64,000 bases of DNA, taken from the NCBI GenBank assembly GCA_943370145.1, contig CALRPY020000014.1:1-64000 (forward strand), written 5' to 3'. This stretch comes from Ga0077536 sp943370145. GTDB lineage: Bacteria > Pseudomonadota > Gammaproteobacteria > Ga0077536. The notes below the pieces were generated by a model that ran no database searches, had not been told where the DNA came from, and saw nothing but the letters and a program-made list of their open reading frames with translations. Each line of letters opens with the position of its first letter. Within the stretch, counting starts at the first letter, position 1. The translations under genes were made by a program, and so were the position numbers. This document shows positions 1-7,571 of the stretch, one piece after another.

Positions 1-172
1 CGCCGGCGCGCGATGACGGTGTCGCTGGCGGCGCCGGCGTGCCCGCTGGCATCGCATGGCGCATTGCGCCGCAGCCCGCAAGCGGGGCGCGGCGGGCGCG
101 CAGGACCCAGCGCGCGGGCACGTTCGTTCTGGTGACCGTCCGGCGGCCCGCGTGCTAGGCTGCCGCCCATCC

Positions 173-1453
173 ATGCGCAAGCCCAGCCTCGATCTTCCCC
201 CGATGCAACGACAGATCGAGGCATGGCCAATGCCCGGGGCTTCCGGCGATCTCGCGCTCCCGCTCACACCCCGCACGCGACTCGCTGAACGCCAGGACAG
301 CGACCCTGCCGAGTGGCGGCTGCAGATCCTCGACTCGATCCGGGAGATAGACGCCGCCAGCTGGGACGAGGTTGCCGGCCCGCATGCCGCGCCGCGCTCA
401 CATGCCTACCTGGCGGCGGTCGAAGCCTCCGGCATCAACGATTGCCGATACTTCTACCCCGTGATCTACGATGCCGCGAACCGGCTCGTCGCCCATGCCT
501 GCGTCTATACCATCACGACCGATTTCCTGCAGATGCTTCCGGAATCGTTGCGTGCGCCGGCCTGTTGGCTGCGGCGCCTGTGGCCCGGCTTCCTGCAGGT
601 GCGTGTCACCGAATGCGCGTCGCCGCTGGTTGCCGGGCACTCGATCTCGATTCGAGAAGGACTCGAGCGCGGACCGCTGATTCGCCGGCTGGGCCGCGCC
701 GTCGGTGAAATCGCGCGCCGCGCAGGCAGCCGCCTGATGGTCGTGCGGGACTTCCTCGCCCACGACCATGCGGATTTCGATGACCTGCTCGCCGAAGGCT
801 ACAACCTCACGTCCAACATGCCGTTGGCCCGAATCCACGTCCGCTGGAAGACCTATGCGGAATATCTCGACAGCATGCGCTCGCGCTACCGCAAGGACCT
901 GAAGCGGCGCCTGGACCGCGTCGAGCGCGGTGGCCAACGTGCCGTGCGCCTGTCCGCATTTGCCGAACAGTCCGCGCTGTGGGCGGAACAGGTCGCGGTG
1001 ATGTACGAACGGACCAAGGGTTTCAAGCGCGAGCGCATCGGCCGCCGCTATTACGAGGAGATGGGGCGCCTGCCCGCCGAGCGCTGCATGCTCGTGGCCG
1101 CCGAGCGCGAGGGCCGCCACGTCGCCCACGGCATGGTGCTCTTCGACGACGCGAATACCATCGCGACCTACTTCGGGCGTGATGCCGGCCCGCCCGGCAA
1201 CGAGTGGTTCCACCTGCTCAACGAGGTGATTCGCATCGGCATCGAGCGCGGCAGCAGCCACATCTGCCTCGGGCTCGGGTCTTACGATGCGAAGTCCCTG
1301 CTCGGCGCCGACATCGAGGCGCTGCACGTCTACTCGCGCAGTTCGCTTGCGCCGGTGAACTGGCTGATGCGGCTCGCGCCGCATACGATGGCGCGAAAGC
1401 AGGCGCCGCGCGCTCGCCGTATCTTCCGCGACGACCAGTCGCCCGCCGGCTGA
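173..1453 (+). CDS. GNAT-fold acyltransferase, FemAB/BioF2-like
   Basis: About 426 residues. The C-terminal half reads as a GNAT-type acyltransferase of the BioF2/FemAB-like class. A basic 'YRKDLKRRLDRVERGG' helix precedes a segment that ends in a 'CLGLGSYDAKSLLGA' stretch typical of these proteins. The N-terminal half is a degenerate copy of the same fold, as in FemAB enzymes. The acyl acceptor cannot be told from sequence. The frame stays open back to position 56, but those residues are low-complexity. The ATG at 173 follows a TAGGCT-like -10 box near 153, so it is the preferred start; 203 is an alternative. The gene is convergent with the flippase-like gene, 3 nt away. Confidence 0.6.
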   Translation: MRKPSLDLPPMQRQIEAWPMPGASGDLALPLTPRTRLAERQDSDPAEWRLQILDSIREIDAASWDEVAGPHAAPRSHAYLAAVEASGINDCRYFYPVIYDAANRLVAHACVYTITTDFLQMLPESLRAPACWLRRLWPGFLQVRVTECASPLVAGHSISIREGLERGPLIRRLGRAVGEIARRAGSRLMVVRDFLAHDHADFDDLLAEGYNLTSNMPLARIHVRWKTYAEYLDSMRSRYRKDLKRRLDRVERGGQRAVRLSAFAEQSALWAEQVAVMYERTKGFKRERIGRRYYEEMGRLPAERCMLVAAEREGRHVAHGMVLFDDANTIATYFGRDAGPPGNEWFHLLNEVIRIGIERGSSHICLGLGSYDAKSLLGADIEALHVYSRSSLAPVNWLMRLAPHTMARKQAPRARRIFRDDQSPAG

Positions 1454-1456
1454 GCC

Positions 1457-2383
1457 CTACCTGGCACGCCCGGCGCGCCGGCCGCGTGCTCCGCGATGGC
1501 TCGCGACGAAGTCCCAGGCGCCGCCCGCCACCGCGAACAGCAGGCGATAACAGAACAGCAGTGACACGAGCAGCACCGCTTCCCGCGATGACAGGCCCAG
1601 GGCGATGAAAAGCCCGGTGCCGGCGAGTTCCGCCGCACCGATGCCGGCCACGTTGAGTGGCACCGCCGCCAGCAGGTTCGACCCCGCCAGCACAAACAAC
1701 ATCTCGCGATAGGAAATGCCCAGGCCCCATGCGCTGCTGCCGACGGCGACGGCGGCGGCAAGCAGCAGTTGCATGACGACCGACCACAGCAGCCCGGCGG
1801 CTGCATCGAAGCGGTGGCCAAGGATGCGGGCCCACAGTTCGCCGCTCGTCGTGCGCAGGCGCGCCCGGAAATGCCAGGCGACGCCGGCGCCAATCAGGTT
1901 CAGGATCGCCAGCGCCGACCACGCCCAGACGGGATCGATCGCGACCGGCAGTGGTTCGCCGTCGGCGACCAGTGCGGCCAGAATCAGCAGGATCGCCGCA
2001 AAGCCCAGCACGTGATCGAGCAGGATGGCGCCGGCTGCCCGCATCGAGCCCCGCTCCGGCGCGACGAAGCGCAGGTGCATGAACTTCGTGAGCTCCGAGC
2101 CAATCGAGAGCGGCACGAAGAAGTGGTAGAAGGCCGACAGGGCGTTGATGCGCAGTGAATGGGGCAGGTCGATCGCGAAACCGCCGATCTTCATCGCGTG
2201 CCGGAAGCGGAACGCCAGCGGAAGCATGGCAAGCAGGCTCAAGGCGGCGCCGGCCAGCAGCGGCCAGCCCAGTACCTCACCGTGGCGCAGCGAGTCTTCC
2301 TGCGTGGCCCAGTAGACGAGGGTGCCGATGCCCAGCGGCAGCAGCACCAGTTTCAGGCGGAACAGCGTTCGTTCGGACAACAT
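1457..2383 (-). CDS. Flippase-like inner-membrane protein (UPF0104 / LPG synthase TM domain)
   Basis: 308 residues with about eight hydrophobic segments spread over the whole length and an N-terminal 'RLKLVLLPLGIGTLVYW' helix. The segment from about 60 to 130 ('PHSLRINALSAFYHFFVPLS', 'SELTKF') is characteristic of the lysylphosphatidylglycerol synthase transmembrane/flippase-like family. There is no soluble synthase domain, so it is a stand-alone membrane unit. The family is linked to lipid or glycolipid translocation and the substrate is unknown. It starts at an ATG at 2383, and a 102-nt gap separates it from the upstream peroxiredoxin gene on the same strand. Confidence 0.75.
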   Translation of the reverse strand: MLSERTLFRLKLVLLPLGIGTLVYWATQEDSLRHGEVLGWPLLAGAALSLLAMLPLAFRFRHAMKIGGFAIDLPHSLRINALSAFYHFFVPLSIGSELTKFMHLRFVAPERGSMRAAGAILLDHVLGFAAILLILAALVADGEPLPVAIDPVWAWSALAILNLIGAGVAWHFRARLRTTSGELWARILGHRFDAAAGLLWSVVMQLLLAAAVAVGSSAWGLGISYREMLFVLAGSNLLAAVPLNVAGIGAAELAGTGLFIALGLSSREAVLLVSLLFCYRLLFAVAGGAWDFVASHRGARGRRAGRAR

Positions 2384-2485
2384 CGTAGGCCAGACCCCGG
2401 CGCGAAAGGCGCAGTCTATCGCGCCGGACGCGCCGCGCCACGCCCGCCGGGCCCACGCGGCCGGTGCGCCGCGCGGGCCTGCCGT

Positions 2486-3223
2486 TCAACCGCGCTTCGC
2501 GAGCCAGGCCTTCACCGCGTCGGCGCCGCCGATGCGTTCGCCGTTGACGAAGACCTGCGGCACCGTGCCTTCGCCGGACAGCGCGCCGACGACCTTCGTG
2601 CGCACCTGGTGCGCCAGCGGCACCTCGACGAAATCATAGCCCGCCGCGCGCAGATCCGCCTTCGCCTGGGCGCAGTAGCCGCAGCCCTCGCGCGTGAACA
2701 CCACCACCTGGTCCGGCTTCTTTGCGTTCGGATTGATGTGGTTCAGCATCGTGTCGGCATCCGACACCTCGAAGGGATCGCCCGGCTTGTTCGGCTCGAT
2801 GAACATCTTCTCGACCACGCCGTCCTTCACGAGCATCGAGTAGCGCCAGGAACGCTTGCCGAACCCGAGGTCGCGTTTGTCCACCAGCTGCCCCATCCCC
2901 TCGGTGAACTCGCCGTTGCCGTCCGGGATCAGCCTGATGTTCTCCGCTTCCTGGTCCGCGCCCCATTCGTTCATGACGAAGGCGTCGTTGACCGACATGC
3001 AGATGATGGAATCCACGCCATTGGCGAAGAACGCGGGCGCGAGTTCGTTGTAGCGAGGCAGGTGCGTGGACGAGCAGGTTGGCGTAAACGCGCCGGGCAG
3101 CGAGAACACGACCACCGTCCTGCCCTTGAAGAGCTCGTCGGTCGTCACGTTCTTCCATTCGTTATTCTCGCGGACTCGAAACGTGACGTCCGGTACACGC
3201 TGGCCTTCACGATTGTTCGACAT
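2486..3223 (-). CDS. Peroxiredoxin-glutaredoxin fusion (hybrid Prx5)
   Basis: 245 residues. Residues 1 to about 165 form a Prx5-type peroxiredoxin with the peroxidatic cysteine in 'PGAFTPTC' (Cys50). Residues from about 170 form a glutaredoxin with the CxxC active site 'CGYC' (181-184) and the 'TVPQVF' cis-proline loop. Such hybrids reduce peroxides with glutathione, the glutaredoxin domain recycling the peroxiredoxin, and are known from Haemophilus and other proteobacteria. The start was set at ATG 3223, with an AGGAG ribosome site just upstream, rather than at the in-frame ATG at 3316, which would run into the oxyR promoter region. It is divergent from oxyR, the expected regulator. Confidence 0.9.
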   Translation of the reverse strand: MSNNREGQRVPDVTFRVRENNEWKNVTTDELFKGRTVVVFSLPGAFTPTCSSTHLPRYNELAPAFFANGVDSIICMSVNDAFVMNEWGADQEAENIRLIPDGNGEFTEGMGQLVDKRDLGFGKRSWRYSMLVKDGVVEKMFIEPNKPGDPFEVSDADTMLNHINPNAKKPDQVVVFTREGCGYCAQAKADLRAAGYDFVEVPLAHQVRTKVVGALSGEGTVPQVFVNGERIGGADAVKAWLAKRG

Positions 3224-3314
3224 TTCGATACTCCTGTTGCGTGTTGGATTGGGATGGCCCGCAGGATACGCAAGGGCGGCGAGCATCGGCCAATTCTTTG
3301 TTGGTATCATCCGC

Positions 3315-3329
3315 ATAGTATTTGTCTAT
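3315..3329 (+). promoter_or_regulatory. Candidate OxyR binding half-site
   Basis: ATAG at 3315-3318 and CTAT at 3326-3329 are separated by exactly 7 nt, matching one half of the published ATAGntnnnanCTAT OxyR motif. A weaker GTAT lies in phase one turn upstream at 3304-3307. The site is in the intergenic region between the divergent peroxiredoxin-glutaredoxin gene and oxyR, where a shared OxyR operator is expected. The motif is short, so this is a candidate only. Confidence 0.5.
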
Positions 3330-3357
3330 CGGAGGGATGCATGCAGGACGACTCAGC

Positions 3358-4257
3358 ATGACGCTGCAGGAATTGCGCTACGCGGTCGCGGTTGCGCGGG
3401 AACGGCATTTCGGCCGCGCGGCGGCCGCCTGCTTCGTGAGCCAGCCGAGCCTGAGCACCGCGATTCGCCACCTCGAGGACGAACTCGGCATCACGCTGTT
3501 CGAGCGCACGCGCGGCGAGATCGTGGTCACCGACATCGGCCGGCAGGTGCTGGCCCAGGCCGAGCGCACGCTGGAGGAGGCGGCGCGCGTCAAGCACGTC
3601 GCCGCTGCGGGCAAGGACCAGCTGCGCGGCGCGCTGAAGCTCGGCGTCATCCACACCATCGCGCCCTATCTCCTGCCCGAGCTCGTCATCGCCCTGCGCC
3701 ATCGCGCGCGCGAGATGCCGCTCGATATCGAGGAGAACATGACCGAGAACCTGGACCGGATGCTGCGCGAGGGCGCGATAGACGTCGCGATCCTTGCATT
3801 GCCGTTCGAGGCGCCCGGCATCAAGGTGCTGCCGGTGTACGACGAGGTCTTCGGGATCGCGGTGCCCGTGAATCATCCGTGGGCGAAGCGCAAGCGCGTG
3901 CCTGCGGCCGAACTGAGCGAGGAGCACCTGTTGCTGCTCAGCGTTGGTCACTGCTTCCGCGACCAGGTGCTCGAGGCCTGCGCGCGCTTTGCGCGGCCAG
4001 GCGACAGCGGCAAGCAGGGTAACTCCCTGGAGACCCTGCGCAGCATGGTGGCCAGCGGCCTGGGCGTCACGGTGCTGCCGGCCACAGCCTTTGGTCCGAA
4101 GTACGCAAGCCCGCTGGTGAAACAGGTGGGCTTCGCGGCGCCCCAACCCCGGCGCCGGGTGGTGCTCGCGACGCGCCAGGACTTCTACCGCCCCCGCGCG
4201 ATCGAGCTGCTCGCCGAGGTCCTGCACAGCCTGCCACTGCCGATCGAACCGGTTTGA
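3358..4257 (+). CDS. oxyR: Hydrogen peroxide-responsive LysR regulator OxyR
   Basis: 299 residues. It has an N-terminal LysR winged helix-turn-helix (about 1-60, 'AACFVSQPSLSTAIRHLE') and a substrate-binding-like sensor domain. With the start at ATG 3358, the redox cysteines fall at residues 199 ('GHC') and 208 ('EAC'), the numbering and 9-residue spacing of Escherichia coli OxyR Cys199/Cys208. This both identifies the protein and supports the start; an upstream ATG at 3337 has poor ribosome-site spacing. When oxidised, OxyR activates peroxide-defence genes. The divergent peroxiredoxin-glutaredoxin gene is the obvious local target. Confidence 0.94.
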   Translation: MTLQELRYAVAVARERHFGRAAAACFVSQPSLSTAIRHLEDELGITLFERTRGEIVVTDIGRQVLAQAERTLEEAARVKHVAAAGKDQLRGALKLGVIHTIAPYLLPELVIALRHRAREMPLDIEENMTENLDRMLREGAIDVAILALPFEAPGIKVLPVYDEVFGIAVPVNHPWAKRKRVPAAELSEEHLLLLSVGHCFRDQVLEACARFARPGDSGKQGNSLETLRSMVASGLGVTVLPATAFGPKYASPLVKQVGFAAPQPRRRVVLATRQDFYRPRAIELLAEVLHSLPLPIEPV

Positions 4258-4330
4258 ATCCTGCCCGTCCCGGCCAAGCTGTTGCTTGGCCACATGGGGA
4301 CGCCGGTACCGGGGGCCAGGCCCTGATGGG

Positions 4331-4620
4331 CCACCGAGAACGCCGAGAACACCGAGATTTTTCGAGTGGGATTGAGCCAGCGGCCGAAAGCATGGCCATT
4401 GCCCGGACCAGTGGCGAAAAAGCGTCTTCTCCGTGTCCTCAGTGCTCCGTGGTGAAACCAGGCGTTTCCGCGACACCAGCAGCCGCATTTCCACCACGGA
4501 GGACACGGAGAAGAATGGTGAATTGAGGGATGCGCGTCGGCCGTGGTAGTGCCGCCCGGGCGGCACTACCCACGCCATCCTCCCGGTATTCCCGGCCTTT
4601 TCGGCGCTCTCGGTGGCTAT
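4331..4620. repeat. Nested palindromic intergenic repeat element, copy 1
   Basis: This fills most of the 390-bp gene-free gap between oxyR and the homospermidine synthase gene. Outer arms are near 4331-4357 (CCACCGAGAACGCCGAGAAC...) and 4587-4616 (...GGCGCTCTCGGTGG on the same strand). Inner arms are 4426-4456 (TTCTCCGTGTCC...GTGGTGAAA) and 4488-4513 (TTTCCACCACGGAGGACACG...). A 26-bp perfect-looking palindrome built on GTAGTGCCGCCCGGG lies at about 4544-4569. The same inner and outer arms recur at 49247-49452, so this is a dispersed REP/ERIC-like element. I see no coding potential. Confidence 0.75.
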
Positions 4621-4647
4621 TCCGAATCCCGGCCCTCGAGCGGGGGA

Positions 4648-6087
4648 TCAGACCCGGACGTTGCCGAACTGCCAGGGATCCGATTCGTCGAGGTCCTCGG
4701 GAAACAGCAGGCCGCGCTGGTGGAGCGGGTTCCAGTCGGTGTACGCGCCCATCATCGTGCCCAGGTAAGGCGTGCAGATGTCGAGCACGCGACGGAAGTC
4801 CATTTCATCGGGCTCGACGATGCCGCGCGCGGGATTCTCCATCGCCCAGATCATGCCGGCCAGTACGGCGACCGTGACCTGCAGGCTCGTCGCGTTGTTG
4901 TGCGGCACCAGCGCGCGCGCCTGCCCTATCGAGAGCTGCGAACCGTACCAGTACGCGTTGCGGGCGTGGCCCGCGAGCAGCACGCCCAATTCGTCGGTGC
5001 CGTCGGTGATTTCGTCGGTGATGATCCGCACCCGCGGCTGCAGCTGCCAGTTGCGTCCGGCGAACTCGTGCAGGGAGAGCACGGCGGCGTCGCAGGGGTG
5101 ATACGCGTAGTGCACGGTCGGGCGATAACGCAGCGTGTCGCCGTCGCTGATGGTGAAGTAGTCGGCGATCGAAATCGATTCGCTGTGCGTGACCAGGAAG
5201 CCGTGGTAATGGCCTTCGAGCGGTGTCCAGCTGCGTACGCGCGTGGCGGCACCCGGGCGCAGCAGGTAGATCGCGCAACCACTGCCGAAGCCATGGCGCC
5301 GCCCGTCCGGCGGCAAGGCCCGCTCGTGGCTGCCCCAGCCGAGCTCCGCGGGTTGCGCGCCCTCGCCGACAAAGCCCTCGACGGACCAGGTGTTGACGAA
5401 TTCGCCGACGTCTTTCGGCTTCGCGGGCCGCTGCGTGTCGCGCTCGGCGATGTGGATGACCTTCACGCCGAGCCGTGCGGCGAGCGCCGCCCATGCCTCG
5501 CGTGACGGAGGCATCCCGGCGTCGACGCCGACCTCCGCCGCGACGTTCAGCAGCGCCTGCTTGACGAAGTGCGAGACGAGCCCGGGATTGGCCCCGTGCG
5601 TGATCACCGCGGTGGGACCCTCGGGACGTTGGCGGCGCAGCGCGAGCACCGATTCGCGCAGCGCGTAGTTCGAACGCTGCGAGGGCGACAGCGCGGGGTC
5701 GGTGTAGCCTCCTGGCCAGGGTTCGATGCAGGTGTCGAGGTAGAGCGCGCCGCGCTCGGCGGCGTACTCCAGGAGTGCCACGCTCGACACCTCCACCGAC
5801 AGGTTGAGCAGGAAATCGCCGCGGCCCAGCAGGGGCTCCAGTACCGCGCGATGATTCTCGCGCGTCAGCGGTTCGACGACGAAGCGGACACCGTAGGCCT
5901 CCGCCTCGGCGCGTCCGCGCTCGTCCGCGGTGACGACGGTAATCCGCCCGGGACCGAGGCCGCCGACGTGACGCAGGATGAGCGGGAGGACGCCCTGGCC
6001 GATGCTGCCGAAGCCGATCATCACGAGGCGGCCATTGAAATGAACGTGCGCCGCCGAGGGCGTTGCGGAAACCGGGATCTGGGCCAT
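4648..6087 (-). CDS. Homospermidine synthase
   Basis: 479 residues, close to the usual length of about 475-480 for bacterial homospermidine synthase. The N-terminus carries a Rossmann NAD-binding loop 'MIGFGSIGQGVLPLI' (about 21-35). Later segments 'HGANPGLVSHFVKQAL' and 'PHNNATSLQVT' are characteristic of this saccharopine-dehydrogenase-like family. The enzyme makes sym-homospermidine from putrescine (two molecules, or putrescine plus spermidine) using NAD. The start was placed at ATG 6087 ('MAQIPVSA...'); the longer open frame to 6372 adds a low-complexity tail overlapping the promoter of the next gene. It is a single-gene unit on the minus strand. Confidence 0.88.
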   Translation of the reverse strand: MAQIPVSATPSAAHVHFNGRLVMIGFGSIGQGVLPLILRHVGGLGPGRITVVTADERGRAEAEAYGVRFVVEPLTRENHRAVLEPLLGRGDFLLNLSVEVSSVALLEYAAERGALYLDTCIEPWPGGYTDPALSPSQRSNYALRESVLALRRQRPEGPTAVITHGANPGLVSHFVKQALLNVAAEVGVDAGMPPSREAWAALAARLGVKVIHIAERDTQRPAKPKDVGEFVNTWSVEGFVGEGAQPAELGWGSHERALPPDGRRHGFGSGCAIYLLRPGAATRVRSWTPLEGHYHGFLVTHSESISIADYFTISDGDTLRYRPTVHYAYHPCDAAVLSLHEFAGRNWQLQPRVRIITDEITDGTDELGVLLAGHARNAYWYGSQLSIGQARALVPHNNATSLQVTVAVLAGMIWAMENPARGIVEPDEMDFRRVLDICTPYLGTMMGAYTDWNPLHQRGLLFPEDLDESDPWQFGNVRV

Positions 6088-6283
6088 CGAGGGCGAACAC
6101 TCCGAACAGGGCGAACCGGTGGGGGTTCTGGGCGCACAGGGTGCCGGTAATGCGGTCGGGCGACAAGGCATTTGCCGCGCGCGCGGCGCCGGGCTTCCAG
6201 TAAGATGCGGGGACGCGTACCGCGCGTCCGCCGCTGGGGCGCGCATCGGGCGAGAATCGACAATAGGAACGAGGAGAACACCT

Positions 6284-7291
6284 GTGGCTGACGTGAATCG
6301 AGTGTGGCGCCTGCGCAAGCGCCCGGTGGGCATGATCGGGGACGACGTCCTGAGCCTGGAGCAGGAGGCCATACCGGAGCCGGCCGACGGCCAGCTCGTG
6401 ATGCGTCTGAACTACCTGTCGCTGGACCCGACGAACCGGATCTGGATGAGCGACATGGACCAGTACATGCCGCCGGTCGCGCTCGGCGATCCGATGCGTG
6501 GCGTGGTCTGTGGCACGGTCGTCGCGTCCAGGCACCCGGGCTTCGCCCCCGGCGATGTCGTCAGCGGGCTCGGCACGTGGGCCGACTACCAGGTGGGCGT
6601 GCCCGGCATGCTCAACAAGATGCCCCCGCTCGCCGGGGTATCCGTGGCTGATGCCTTCGGCCTGATGGCCGTGGTCGGTCCCACCGCCTATTTCGGCCTG
6701 ATGGACCTCGGAGCGCCAAAGGCCGGTGAAACGGTCGTGGTGTCGGCGGCGGCCGGCGCGGTCGGCTCGATTGTCGGCCAGATTGCGAAAATCCAGGGCT
6801 GCCGTGCGGTGGGCCTCGCCGGCAGCGACGAGAAATGCCGCTGGATCGTCGAGGATCTCGGCTTCGATGCCGCGATCAACTACAAGACCGAGGACGTCAC
6901 GGCGGCCCTGAAGCGGGCCTGCCCGCAGGGTATCGATGTCTACTTCGACAACGTCGGCGGCGACATCCTCGATGCCTGCCTGAAGCAGATGAACCTGTTC
7001 GGCCGCATTCCGACCTGTGGCCTCATCTCCCAGTACAACGCGACCACCGAGGTGCCCGGCCCCAGGAACTACCCGATGATCCTGATGCAGCGCCTGAAGG
7101 TGCAGGGCTTCATCGTGCTCGACTACGCGGGGCGTTACCCGGAGGCCATCGGGGCGCTCGGACAGTGGCTGCAATCCGGGCAGCTCAAGTTCCGGGTCGA
7201 CATGCACGACGGCCTCGAACACGCGGTCAAGACCCTGCGCATGCTCTACACCGGTGAAAACCAGGGCAAGCTGATGGTGCGGGTCGCCTGA
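6284..7291 (+). CDS. NADP-dependent MDR-family oxidoreductase (CurA / leukotriene B4 reductase type)
   Basis: 335 residues, starting at GTG 6284 with a GAGGAG ribosome site 7 nt upstream. The MDR architecture is clear. An N-terminal GroES-like domain contains 'LSLDPTNRIWMSD', typical of the zinc-free PTGR/CurA subfamily. The nucleotide-binding loop is 'AAAGAVGSIVGQIAK' and is followed by 'GIDVYFDNVGGDILD'. Such enzymes reduce activated C=C bonds of enals, enones and related compounds with NADPH. The substrate is not predictable. It is divergent from homospermidine synthase and followed by an exporter gene. Confidence 0.85.
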   Translation: MADVNRVWRLRKRPVGMIGDDVLSLEQEAIPEPADGQLVMRLNYLSLDPTNRIWMSDMDQYMPPVALGDPMRGVVCGTVVASRHPGFAPGDVVSGLGTWADYQVGVPGMLNKMPPLAGVSVADAFGLMAVVGPTAYFGLMDLGAPKAGETVVVSAAAGAVGSIVGQIAKIQGCRAVGLAGSDEKCRWIVEDLGFDAAINYKTEDVTAALKRACPQGIDVYFDNVGGDILDACLKQMNLFGRIPTCGLISQYNATTEVPGPRNYPMILMQRLKVQGFIVLDYAGRYPEAIGALGQWLQSGQLKFRVDMHDGLEHAVKTLRMLYTGENQGKLMVRVA

Positions 7292-7313
7292 AGCCGCCGG
7301 CGGGTCCGTCCCG

Positions 7314-7340
7314 CACGGGCCACCCTTCCGGTGGCCCGTG
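7314..7340 (+). terminator. Strong GC hairpin downstream of the MDR reductase
   Basis: The arms CACGGGCCACC (7314-7324) and GGTGGCCCGTG (7330-7340) are perfectly complementary with a 5-nt loop. It sits 22 nt after the reductase stop codon. There is no U-tract, so it may be an inefficient intrinsic terminator or a 3'-end-stabilising stem. Confidence 0.5.
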
Positions 7341-7571
7341 TCCAGCCGATAGAATGGCCGCCAGTTCAGGCGGAACCGAGCATCCGGCCACGCAGCCTAC
7401 GCGCTGATCCACCTCCCCACCCTGGCGCCAGCCGGGCATGGCGGACGTGAACCCGAACTAACCCCCCTCGCCAGCGTGACGGCGCCCAGCGCCGCCGCCC
7501 GCCGGGCCCGTGCCCGACGGGCGGACACAGGCGAGGGACATACCGAACTCGGAACAGGGGATTTCAGGTCA

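Noticed and set aside
1..172. Possible gene end or start at the left edge
   Set aside because: Short GC-rich sequence with no family signal in any frame; I only infer a promoter before the acyltransferase.
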